From Cyanidiococcus yangmingshanensis (taxonomy: Eukaryota > Rhodophyta > Bangiophyceae > Cyanidiales > Cyanidiaceae), in assembly GCA_013995675.1 (NCBI GenBank), contig VWRR01000001.1, forward strand, positions 980,798-1,044,797: a stretch of 64,000 bases of DNA, written 5' to 3'. The translations under genes were made by a program, and so were the position numbers. The notes under the pieces were generated by a model. That model was given only the letters and a program-made list of their open reading frames with translations. It did no database searches and was not told where the DNA came from. Numbering within the stretch: the first letter of the stretch is position 1; every line of letters begins with the position of its first letter. Positions 42,578-51,550 of this stretch are shown piece after piece.

Positions 42578-42714
42578 CGGTTGCCTGCCGTTGGCGCACA
42601 CTGCGTCTGGAACTGCCTTGAACAGTTAGTATTCTGGTCGCTGTTTGAAGTTTACGCACGATCAAAGACGAGATATTGAACTAATCCGTGTTGACCGATC
42701 AAGTGCTCAAGTTC
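42578..42714. promoter_or_regulatory. Short divergent promoter region, NMNAT / glutaredoxin
   Basis: Only 137 bases (or 296 if NMNAT starts at 42418) separate the two outward-pointing genes, so a bidirectional promoter is likely. No specific element was recognised. Confidence 0.45.
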
Positions 42715-43056
42715 ATGGGTCGTTCTAGTCTGGATGGAGAGGCGGAGAAACAGGTCAAATCTGCGCTTGAAGAGCGGGGCGTAGTCGTCGTGTTCAGCAA
42801 AACATACTGCGGTTTCTGTGCTGCAGTGAAACGCCTTTTTGAGCGACTCGGGATACCCTACAAGGCGCTTGAACTAGATCTGCTTCCCCTTGGAGCAGCG
42901 ATGCAGCGTGTGCTGGCGGGTATGACAGGACAAAGGACGGTCCCCAGCGTCTGGGTGCGAGGTCAACACCTCGGCGGGAACGACGCTGTGCAGGAGCTAT
43001 ACCGAGCGGGTCGGCTCCTGCCCATTCTTGACGCTGCTGGTATCGTTCACGGATGA
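42715..43056 (+). CDS. Dithiol glutaredoxin with CGFC active site
   Basis: The 113-residue product is a complete glutaredoxin, which reduces disulfides or glutathionylated proteins using glutathione. VVVFSKTYCGFCAAVKRLFE holds the active site at Cys32 and Cys35. TVPSVWVRGQHLGGNDAVQEL supplies the cis-proline and glutathione-binding GG-N-D segment. The CGFC motif is intermediate between classical CPYC dithiol enzymes and CGFS monothiol enzymes; with two cysteines it should act as a dithiol type, and such motifs sometimes bind an Fe-S cluster. ATG 42715 gives a normal length with no targeting peptide; the frame extends to a GTG at 42688. Intact. Confidence 0.9.
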   Translation: MGRSSLDGEAEKQVKSALEERGVVVVFSKTYCGFCAAVKRLFERLGIPYKALELDLLPLGAAMQRVLAGMTGQRTVPSVWVRGQHLGGNDAVQELYRAGRLLPILDAAGIVHG

Positions 43057-44570
43057 GCAACTCGAGCAGTTTATGCTCGTGGTGATGAGGCTATCGGTTC
43101 ATGCACTGCTGACCGATACCCACACAGGTCTGTGACGATGTTGCAAGCACAGAAGCTTTGGGGGTCTGTCGTGAACATCGGCGTCGGCCCTCTCTTTCGT
43201 GACGACGTCGACGACACCTGCACTTTCATAGATTTTCAACCACACACGGTTGTGAGCTCCATCTGTACCGATGCGTTGAAGATGAGCCATGTGTGGATGA
43301 CGCTGAGGATACCGCCGTACGCACTGGCCAATATGTGCAGGTCTAGTTAGCTTGTTAGCTTGCTCGCATGGCAGGGCTATTGCTGGTCAAGGTCCTGCGC
43401 ACTCGGTTGTGATCAAGAAAGGATGAACACAATACATACCCTTTGAATCCAAATTCAGGACGCGTAAAAGAGGTGACCGCGGCTCCCAAGTACACGTTGA
43501 TGATCGTGACGCCAAATGCAGCGACCACGCCCTTCAGAAATACGAAACGCTCGAACGTGTTCTAGTGTGTGCGCCCCAATGCCCTCGCTTGCCGAGTTCA
43601 GATCCTCCCCAGACAAGAGAGGAGTTCAGCGTATACGTTGATTTCATCAAAGTGATCGAGTGCACGGGCCAGTGAGCGATTATTCAAAAAATCTATCGAC
43701 TTGGAGACTTGCTCATCTGAAATTTGCACCTATCCGCTAGGTCTTTACACGTTTCGACAGGTTCTTGCTTCGGCGGTCTGGGTGGCAGAACATCATGACT
43801 GGGCGGGCATCCTCGGTCCGCCCAGAAACGAATGCGCTGAAAAAATCCACGACATCATAGACAGGTCTGTTGTTCGAGTCAAGGAAAGGATGGGTTTCGA
43901 TGAGTCCTCGTGCATCGCCGTTGACGCCATATGTTGTATTTGGGCGAACTGCAGATCATGCGGCCAAGAGCTTGACAACCACGAAACCTCGAGCGATGAT
44001 GGTTTGTCGGCAAACATTGTGAAGCTGCTTTCCTGCCAGTTTGTTCAGCGCCTCAGAGCTGCTGCTGCTTGGCCCGTCAACTATTTAGGAATACTCTTTT
44101 CTCTATCAAGAAATTGCGGCAACGATGCTGTCGAGGTCCGAATCCAGTCCATGCACCCAAGTCTAGACAGGTGCTGTGCATTTGGCTTTATCAGATGCAA
44201 TAGTCTGAGACGGAGTGCAACGCTTTATTTGAGTATGGGTTACCAATCATGGAGTACAATAGCAACAACAATGCTGCCGAGATCCGAATCCAGTTCGAGC
44301 ATCCAGGTCTATACAGGTGTTGAGCATTTGGTGACGCGACCCTATGCAACACGCCGTCCTTACCGTCTCCGTTTGACAGCACACACAGAATCCAAAAACA
44401 CTTTGGAAATGAAAAAAGACACTCACCAACTTTATGCCAGCAAACTTTACGTTACAACAAAGGCGGTAGAGACGAACACGTCCAATTCCCTGTCCGGCCA
44501 AAACGCATCACCACTCACAAATATACACGACGATGATACTTTGTTTGTGCCGTCCTTTCTTCAATTCGAT
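43057..44570. other. Gap with a duplicated decayed coding segment
   Basis: No intact gene is called. A plus-strand frame is open at 43701-44756, but its last 60 codons are antisense to the DnaJ-type gene and its composition is AT-rich and featureless. Within it lies the 65-bp imperfect duplication listed separately. The region could hold a decayed gene. Confidence 0.4.
44121..44331. repeat. Imperfect 65-bp duplication, offset 146 bp
   Basis: Copies at 44121-44185 and 44267-44331 share most bases, for example the cores tccgaatccag and caggt. In matching frames both would read as related peptides (ending VEVRIQSMHP and AEIRIQFEHP). The second is followed by a stop. This suggests an old internal repeat of a coding sequence now decayed. 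Confidence 0.65.
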
Positions 44571-45566
44571 TTAACGCCAGTCTCTTTTCAAGCGGGCAGC
44601 ACGGTCCCAGTCGTAGCCGTCGTCAAGATGCACCGGTACTGCGTCACCACGAAGCGAGGCCTCGTCGCTATGCACAAGCGTGCCACCACCGCCACAGCGC
44701 GGACAGCGCTCCCGCCCAGTACCTCGGCAACGGGTGCAGTTCGCCTTGACTGCTGATACCCGAACTCTGCCTTTCGAGAAGAGGCCCTGCGCTGCGCCAC
44801 GCGCGACGACTGTAGTGGACTGCTTCCTCTTGGTTGAGCTGTCGCTGGTGCTGGGCAGACTCCAGCGCTGACAGAGACACTCGATGGTGCCTTCACCCTC
44901 ACAGGCTGGACAGTTTGTTTGCGCATCCCTTGGTTCTGTTCCACGAGTTATTCTCAGCCACGCTTTTCGCAAGCTTGCTGGCGGCTGCTGCGCCAAGTGC
45001 GACACCGCAAGACCGGCGAGTGCCCCCAGCGCCCATACCAACGGTGTAGACGGATTGAGTCCGTTCGGATCACCAACAGCGTGCGCACCTGGGCCACCAA
45101 ACCAAGCAAGCACTGTTGTTGGCACACCCGTTCCAATCACAAGACTTATGTGATGTCCAGCTGCAGCTTGAGATGCAGTCACAGCACCGACGCTGCCACC
45201 CAGAACAGCGCTTATCACGGAGCGCTGCCGACGCCGCCTCGCTACTGCAACATCGATTCTGGGTGCGGAAGGCCACGGTTTTCCAAACTGCCTCCCTGTT
45301 TCCTGAATACTACGACAATGCACACATTGCTGATGCCATGTTTGATACAAACTACCTACAAAACCAGAGTCTACTCGCTTCAGCGGGGGTCGTTGTCCGA
45401 CCATGAGTGCGCGGGTGAACTGCGTATGGAACCCGAACGACCTCTCCGCTGTCTCGACGAGACCGACGGGTGTCCGTTGCACCTTGCGAGATGCGCGCGA
45501 ACTTCTGAATGAGAACAAGAATGAACAATGTTGGACGAACCTGAAGCGAGATGCGTCGGCCACCAT
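44571..45566 (-). CDS. DnaJ-type zinc-finger membrane protein, probably plastid
   Basis: From ATG 45566 the product is 331 residues. The N-terminal 100 are Arg, Ser and Phe-rich with few acids, consistent with a transit peptide. Two hydrophobic segments follow at about residues 115-200 (SAVLGGSVGAVTASQAAAG and LVWALGALAGLAVSHLA). The C-terminal third has the Cys pairs of DnaJ zinc fingers: CPACEGEGTIECLC, then CTRCRGTGRERCPRCGGGG. There is no J domain, so this belongs to the DnaJ-like zinc-finger proteins such as plant BSD2, LQY1 and ORANGE, which act in plastid protein folding or photosystem repair. Membrane segments followed by zinc fingers recall ORANGE and LQY1. Which subgroup it belongs to is not resolved. 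Intact. Confidence 0.75.
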   Translation of the reverse strand: MVADASRFRFVQHCSFLFSFRSSRASRKVQRTPVGLVETAERSFGFHTQFTRALMVGQRPPLKRVDSGFVGSLYQTWHQQCVHCRSIQETGRQFGKPWPSAPRIDVAVARRRRQRSVISAVLGGSVGAVTASQAAAGHHISLVIGTGVPTTVLAWFGGPGAHAVGDPNGLNPSTPLVWALGALAGLAVSHLAQQPPASLRKAWLRITRGTEPRDAQTNCPACEGEGTIECLCQRWSLPSTSDSSTKRKQSTTVVARGAAQGLFSKGRVRVSAVKANCTRCRGTGRERCPRCGGGGTLVHSDEASLRGDAVPVHLDDGYDWDRAARLKRDWR

Positions 45567-45754
45567 CACCGAGCGTCCGTGATCCCTCCTGGTGAACGTC
45601 GACGGCGGGCGGCGTCACGCTTCGTGTGGATGCGTGTGCTCGATCGCCGCTGGGCCGCTGGCGACGTGTCCCACAGGGCGATCGATGCCGTGGGCCCGCA
45701 CAGATGTGCCTGGAGGCCATCTGTTTCCCGTCGATACCCGACTCTTGTGTCTCT

Positions 45755-46411
45755 TTACGTACGAGCGGATGTCGCGCCTCGCGTTCCGCCTCTATGTATC
45801 TCACGAACAATCCAATCGATTCCTTCACGGATTCCCTCGCCGGTGATCGCTGAACAGCCGACGATATGCCAACATCGGCATGGAATTTCGTCTAGCCCGA
45901 GTTCTTGGTGAAGTTCCTCGCTCTGCATTGCCTCTGGTAGATCTTGCTTCGTGGCAAAGATTAATAGAGGTGCTTGGTGAAGCTTCACGGCAGAACGATA
46001 GAAACGCCGTAGCTCGCGGCGGTTCACGTCCAGGAGCCGGCGATCAGCTGCATCGACGACGTAGATGACGCCCTGGATCCCATCCTGATACATTGGCCAT
46101 AGTGGACGGAGCTTGTCCGTGCCGCCTAGGTCATGGAAGAGGATTTCGTCTGAGCCCCAATGGATTGTCTCTTCTACAGAACCTAAGGTTGGTACAGTGA
46201 TGATGAACTTTTGGAGTTTCAGCCGATAAAGAAGGGTTGTGGCACCAGCGCCGTCGAGACCTAGCAGTAGCAGTTCGATCCGTTGACCAGAGCGGTATGC
46301 GTTGATTTTTCCGCTAGCCCCACTACTTCCATTTTTTCTGACACCACCGCCACTGTTTCCGCCGCCGCCGACGCCGTCGCGCTCTGAGGGTTTGCCAAAA
46401 CAAGCGCCCAT
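45755..46411 (-). CDS. Arf-like GTPase-fold protein with degenerate nucleotide site
   Basis: The 218-residue product begins MGACFGK with Gly2 and Cys4, a likely site for N-myristoylation and palmitoylation, then a Gly/Ser linker of about 30 residues. The Arf core follows from residue 44. The P-loop reads GLDGAGATT (51-59), with Ala57 where Arf proteins have the invariant Lys. Switch I keeps PTLG (74-77). Switch II reads DLGGTD (94-99), with Thr98 in place of the catalytic Gln. The guanine-binding motif reads TKQD (154-157) rather than NKQD, and CSAITGEG matches the last G motif. About 180 residues is typical for Arf; the extra part is the linker. Loss of both Lys and Gln predicts little or no GTP hydrolysis and weak nucleotide binding. 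Membrane-bound scaffold role inferred. Confidence 0.85.
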   Translation of the reverse strand: MGACFGKPSERDGVGGGGNSGGGVRKNGSSGASGKINAYRSGQRIELLLLGLDGAGATTLLYRLKLQKFIITVPTLGSVEETIHWGSDEILFHDLGGTDKLRPLWPMYQDGIQGVIYVVDAADRRLLDVNRRELRRFYRSAVKLHQAPLLIFATKQDLPEAMQSEELHQELGLDEIPCRCWHIVGCSAITGEGIREGIDWIVREIHRGGTRGATSART

Positions 46412-47125
46412 ATTGCAACAGGGTTCCTAGCGCGCTCTGCGTGAGACCACTGCCAGTTGTTGTCGCACACGCAGACCCGCAGAATCAGCGAATGTCTCGA
46501 TCAGTCCAAGTTTTGACTGATCTCCCGAACCAGCCAGTTCTAGTTCTGCAACAAAAGCGATGCCGGAACCTAGATGGTTTGGGCTCCGACAGGGGCTAAG
46601 CGCGGTTCAAAGCGGCGATTCAAGTTGTTTCGCCACGAGCGGCGCCACCAATACCGCAATTACAGCGCAGCTCGGATCAAGCGCGCTGGGAGAACGTATT
46701 CTGATCACTAGAGATTCAAGTTTTGGAGGTGATCTAGCGACCGATCACGTGCCGCTCGCTATCCGATGCTGGTCGGGCCTCGAAGCGAACAACACGCTTC
46801 CCAAGAGCTGTTAGGTCTGGCGCAGATAAAATGGAATCAATAGCGTCCGGAGCCAGTCACCAACCTGTGATGGCCCAGCTGTATACAGCAACGGCAGTTT
46901 AAACAGACTGGGATCCGAACGCCCAAAACAACCAGTTGCCCAGAACGGCGCTTTGAGAGAGGTTAGCAGAGGGTTGTGCGAATATGCCAGGCGCAGGCGC
47001 CATACTGCTGAGACGGGAGGGCCTCCGCGCCGGTGGCGCCGATCATCCCGACGAACCGATCGCTTGCGCGGGTTGTTGGCGCGCGATGTCCATGGCACGC
47101 TGGGGGCGTATGCGTGCAGACACGG
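46412..47125. other. Intergenic stretch, nothing recognised
   Basis: No gene or RNA is recognised. It presumably contains the promoter of the Arf-like gene next to 46411. Confidence 0.4.
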
Positions 47126-47370
47126 ACTCGAACGCAAATGGTGAAATGAAGATGTTTGCATATCTGTAGAGACAGGATTGGAACTCGAGGAATCGAGAAA
47201 CGCGTACGCAGACTCGAACGCAAATGGCGAAATGAAGATGTTTGCATATCTGTAGAGACAGGATTGGAACTCGAGGAATCGAGAAACGCGTACGCAGACT
47301 CGAACGCAATTGGTGAAATGAAGATGTTCGCATATCTGTAGAGACAGGATTGGAATTCGAGGAATCGAGT
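47126..47370. repeat. 86-bp tandem array, three copies
   Basis: The string gaaatgaagatg recurs at 47143, 47229 and 47315, giving an exact 86-base period. Copies are nearly identical (aaatggtga / aaatggcga / aattggtga differences). Each copy also contains the inner near-direct pair ctcgagga / atcgaga. 86 is not a multiple of three, and stop codons occur in each copy, so the array is non-coding. Confidence 0.9.
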
Positions 47371-47582
47371 TATACTCTTACATGGGAGGTGATGAGTCGA
47401 TCGGGCAGCATAAAGATACATGAATGGCCTTTGAGCGCCGAAAACAGCGACTCGGTCCACAGAGTAGGACGCACGTGTTAGTTTTATTGGTCACGGTCCC
47501 GTGGATCGAATCGTTCGCCATGATGGGCAAATTTAGCACACAACGCTTTTCGAGAATCTCTCTCGATCGAAAAATCATCATT

Positions 47583-50187
47583 TCAATACGCGGGCGAGCC
47601 AGATTTGTGCTGCGTCGCACTCGCCCGGTAAAGTTCGCCACAGGAACCATCAAGAGCAACATCGTTTAGGCGGGCGTATCGGCGCATCGCGACGTGAATG
47701 GCGCCCGTGCTTGCCGTCGACGACGAGTTGCTGCAGTTCGCGGCGCTCGCAAGCGTCCATCTAGTCCGAACTCGAAGGAAGCTGTTCACGTCATTCGCGG
47801 CACCTTTGTTCGATCGCTCGAGTCGGAGAACTTGCCCAATTTCCCTCCGCAGTCTGCTTCCGGCGCGCAGGCAACCAGCGTCGAGGCGCTCAATGAATCG
47901 ATTGGCAACGAGCCGACAATATCTAGTAATCTGTATCAAGGCGTGCGGTTGCCAGGCTGGGGAAGTGACCGCCACTGCAGATACGTCTTCGCTGCATATC
48001 GGATGAACAATCGGTTGCAGGCGTGCAGGGTATCCTTCTTCTCTGTAGAGATCGATCCATGTTTCAGCCCGAGAGTGGAGTCGATTGCAGCGTGGTGCGT
48101 CATTCTGGCCGAGCACTGTGTTAAGATTTCGCGACACAGTCTCGACTCGGGGCTCGTTCCGCGATCTAGAGCATCTGTTTGCTGTGTGGTCAGGTTCCAC
48201 TTCCGGTGCCAATGCGTCGCGCTCGCAGACACCGATAGAGCTGGGCCGCACTCCTGATCCGCGACTCTGCCAGTGCCCATGTCTCGAGCTCGATGGCAGG
48301 TCTCACCAGTGATCCATTGCGGCCGTTCGTCGAGGACGCGCAGCGCAAAGATAGCAAAAAGTTCGACCAGTCTTACGGAAGCGAAATCATTCGGATTCAT
48401 TAATGGTGGCTGCCAGCAGCTGCAGACTCGGCTCACATAAATACGGAAAAGCAGTTTGCGGTCAACTGCACGAATCAGAGACAAATTTGAGACCGTGACT
48501 GGCAATGATGCGAGTGCCTCTACGTACTCGCCCAACCGACACGTGCAAGTGTCCAACAAGTGACGCACAATTCGAGCCGTGGCTCCTATCGGATGCCGTC
48601 CGTGAAAGAGCAAAAGCTCCGCTGGCTGCAGATTCAAACGATGGAGCAATGTTCCGTCCACGTTCACTAGTCGCTCCGGGACCAGGTACGACTCTCTCGG
48701 CGAGAGCGGGCGGCCATGGATCGCTTCAAGGAGGCGCTCGGCGGTGCCATCCACTCTCAAGAATGCAGGGATTCGAGTTCCATCCCGCGATTCAAGGCAC
48801 CCTAAAAAGATTTGCTTCCACGCCTGCAGCTTTGCTATGGAAGGGAACAATTCCGCAGAGGATTTCATTATGGGAGGCCGTTCTTCGATGGGACCATGAA
48901 GCGGCCCAGGCACGAACCATTCGTGGCAGAGGCGTAGTTCTGTCATAGCCCGAAGCATCAACGTCTCGAAATTCGCTCGATCAGCCTCACGAAGGAGGGC
49001 ATCCTCGACCGCTGCCGAGTCATCATCTGTCGCTGCGATTGCTGGCATCATCCAAGGACGAACAAGCATTTGTTCCTGCAGCAGAACATCGTCGAGCCAT
49101 TCATGTGTCGAGGGTACCGCTTCCATCGTTTCGGCAGCGGCGATCTTTCGAAACGCTGCTCATGATAGCGCCACGCCACATATGCCGCGAAGCAACAACG
49201 AAGTGCTTCTTGTGTTCCAACAGAGGCGTCTCCTTCGTTTCTATGAACTGGATCAAGCAGGTTAGCTTGTGGACCGATGCCAACCGCGGACCAGATCCTC
49301 GCAGGTACGTAGCGAAGCACTGCGGGCAGCAGAGATCTCATGAGGTACTTCGCCTCAGCGTCGCGTAAAGCCGAGCGCCTAGCCCACATCTGGTTTGAGC
49401 AGGCGCTATGTTCACCAGTGATGAGGTTGATGGTGCGCTGGCGCCAGCGCACCAGAAAGTACGCAATTTCAGGCGAAATACACCCATCCCAGTTCAGCCC
49501 AGAGCTCGTAACGAACAGCACTACGAATGCTACGGACAGTTGCGCGTAGCGGACCAGGTTTGGAGGCGTAATGTACCAGATGAGAAACAAAATGCCAGGC
49601 GTTGCGGCGCTCCGTCACTACGACAGTGCTTGGGTCCGTCTCACTGTGAGCGCTCGTCTGGAAAAGTCTCTGTTGCAGTATCGCTAGGAGCACTTCTGCA
49701 ATACACCTTTCGAGGTTGAAAACGTCCTGTTTCAACTTCTCCCAATCATCTTGCGGAGTAGAGGCGTCTATGAGCCGTTGAGTGTGCAACGCAACAAAGG
49801 CCGCGAGCGCTTCGGTTGCCTCCTGCGGTTCGGAATGCCCCAAAAGGCTGAGAAGCGTTTTCGCGGCCGGCAGTGGCAGCTTCCCGAGTCCTTCCTCCCC
49901 CGTCATAAGAATGACTGTCTATTGATCGGCTGTTTGGTGCACCCTGTGCGGCCAGTGAGCGTCCTCTAGGGAAAACGCACTCGTTCGCGCTCGAAGGAGC
50001 CGTTCTGGAACTGTGAAGACGCGCTCGCTTCTGCTCCTTGGAAACTGGACAAGTACTGGTTCCCCGCGTTTATCTCCAGAAGCCGCATCACTGCGAGCAG
50101 CAGGTCAGTTGCGGCAGTTAGCTGTGTTGACCAGTTTCGACCACGTTGAGGAGGCCGACTGACGCTACCGTCTCGGGCAGAGTGCAA
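47583..50187 (-). pseudogene. Unknown minus-strand gene, broken or misread in several places
   Basis: Long protein-like segments follow one another on the minus strand: 50187-49966 (TAATDLLLAVMRLLEINAGN), 49906-49550 from an ATG, 49590-49048 with hydrophobic segments (AQLSVAFVVLFVTSSGLNWD), 49126-47936 from an ATG (396 codons, with LQAWKQIFLGCLESRDGTRI) and 48080-47583. The frames change at each boundary, near 49560, 49125 and 48000. The first visible shift has the one-extra-base sign; the others are one missing or two extra. Combined length would be about 850 residues, a helical protein with possible membrane segments. No domain was recognised in any piece. It may be one gene or two. Confidence 0.45.
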
Positions 50188-51550
50188 CCAGTACGCCGCT
50201 CGTTTTACCTCTGCTAGAAGTGTGAGACTTATCCGTCTCGTCTCTGCTCGCCGTTATCTATCAAATCAAACACCTCTGAGCGAGTCCGAATGCAGTGCTA
50301 GCGTTCAGTTTCGAGTCGCCGACCCTATTCCTGACCCCAGCAGAGGGCGGTCTGCAGCCTTGGAGATAGGCACACCTCGTCTTGATACGCGCTCGACGTC
50401 GACTTGTAAGGCACACAAGCCCGTGCAGCGTCAAAACGCCTTAGTGCTTGAGCCGTGGACTTGATCCCTTCGTTTCATTTGTTCAGAAATAAACTGAATG
50501 GAAAGGAACTTGAGTTCTACCTTTTGATAAGGGCAGTTTTCTGGGACCACAAATTCTCTGTATTGAACGCGACACTAGGGCTTTGCGAAACAGAGCAGAT
50601 AGGGAATCCCCAGATCGTCTCAGTTTGCGAGCAGATCTCAGTAGATGTCTTGGTGACACGTTCAGCTGCCCGCGTAGAGTGGATAGCCGCAACTTTAGAT
50701 ATTCATGCATATCCTAGTGACGTTCACCGCGTCAAGTCGCCAAGCGCGATTCTAGGTCCTGAACTGGGGAGGCAGCTGAGCTCAGTCTGAACTGGCTCGG
50801 GCTAAACCGCTCCAATGACGAGGTATACGCAATCCGATCTTTACGACACCAGTCGAAGAAATCTCGTTCAGCTCGTCATATGTTGCTTCTTTATCCCGCA
50901 AGTTTTCGTAAGACACCTCGTCCGTGCTTGGTCGTGATCATCCGTTTGCTCGACCTGACCGTCCAGCAGCCGTGGAGCATCCCTATCATTCCTGAAGTGT
51001 CAACTCACCCCTTCTATCTGGGAGCACTAGGAATATTCATACAGAACAGGCCGGTATACAGAGGGAACGCCATCGCTTCTGCTCGGTCGGTGGACACAGA
51101 GACCCTTACTGATCGTTTCCCTACAACGTTGTCCCCTCGAGTGTTGTAGCAACCGCATACTTTGTTGATCGTTCCCCAGAGATGCCACACGCTCCGAGGT
51201 GTGTGCTCCCAGGTAGACGCAAGTGCTGGCTCATGTCCTTCAGACAAGCGATCACTAGTTCAAAAGGCGCCGTCGCTACCTCGCAGCATGAAGTTTACTG
51301 CAAAGTGTCCAAGCACACTTTCGTCACTGCATCCGTCATCACTCTATACATATTTTTGTTGACTTGATGATTTTTTAACGACTTGTGTCTGCCCAGGAAC
51401 GAGTTCTAGCCACCGTTTCGGCGACGTTACTGGAGCTGGCGAAAGGCAGCGCTCGCAGCGTTCTCAATCTGCAGACGGATCACTGGATTTCGTTTCGTGT
51501 ATCTCGTTGGAGATCTGGAGCTTGTTTCGCCTCTCGTTTGGTTGACGCCT
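50188..51550. other. Intergenic stretch before PEP synthase
   Basis: No recognised gene. Plus-strand frames at 50222-50464 and 50455-50790 lack family features; a small hypothetical gene at 50455-50790 (111 codons) cannot be excluded. The promoter of the PEP synthase gene should lie near the right end. Confidence 0.35.

Noticed and set aside
43701-44756. 351-codon plus-strand open frame as a gene
   Set aside because: Its last 60 codons are antisense to the clear DnaJ-type zinc-finger gene and the rest is AT-rich, featureless and contains the duplicated 65-bp segment.
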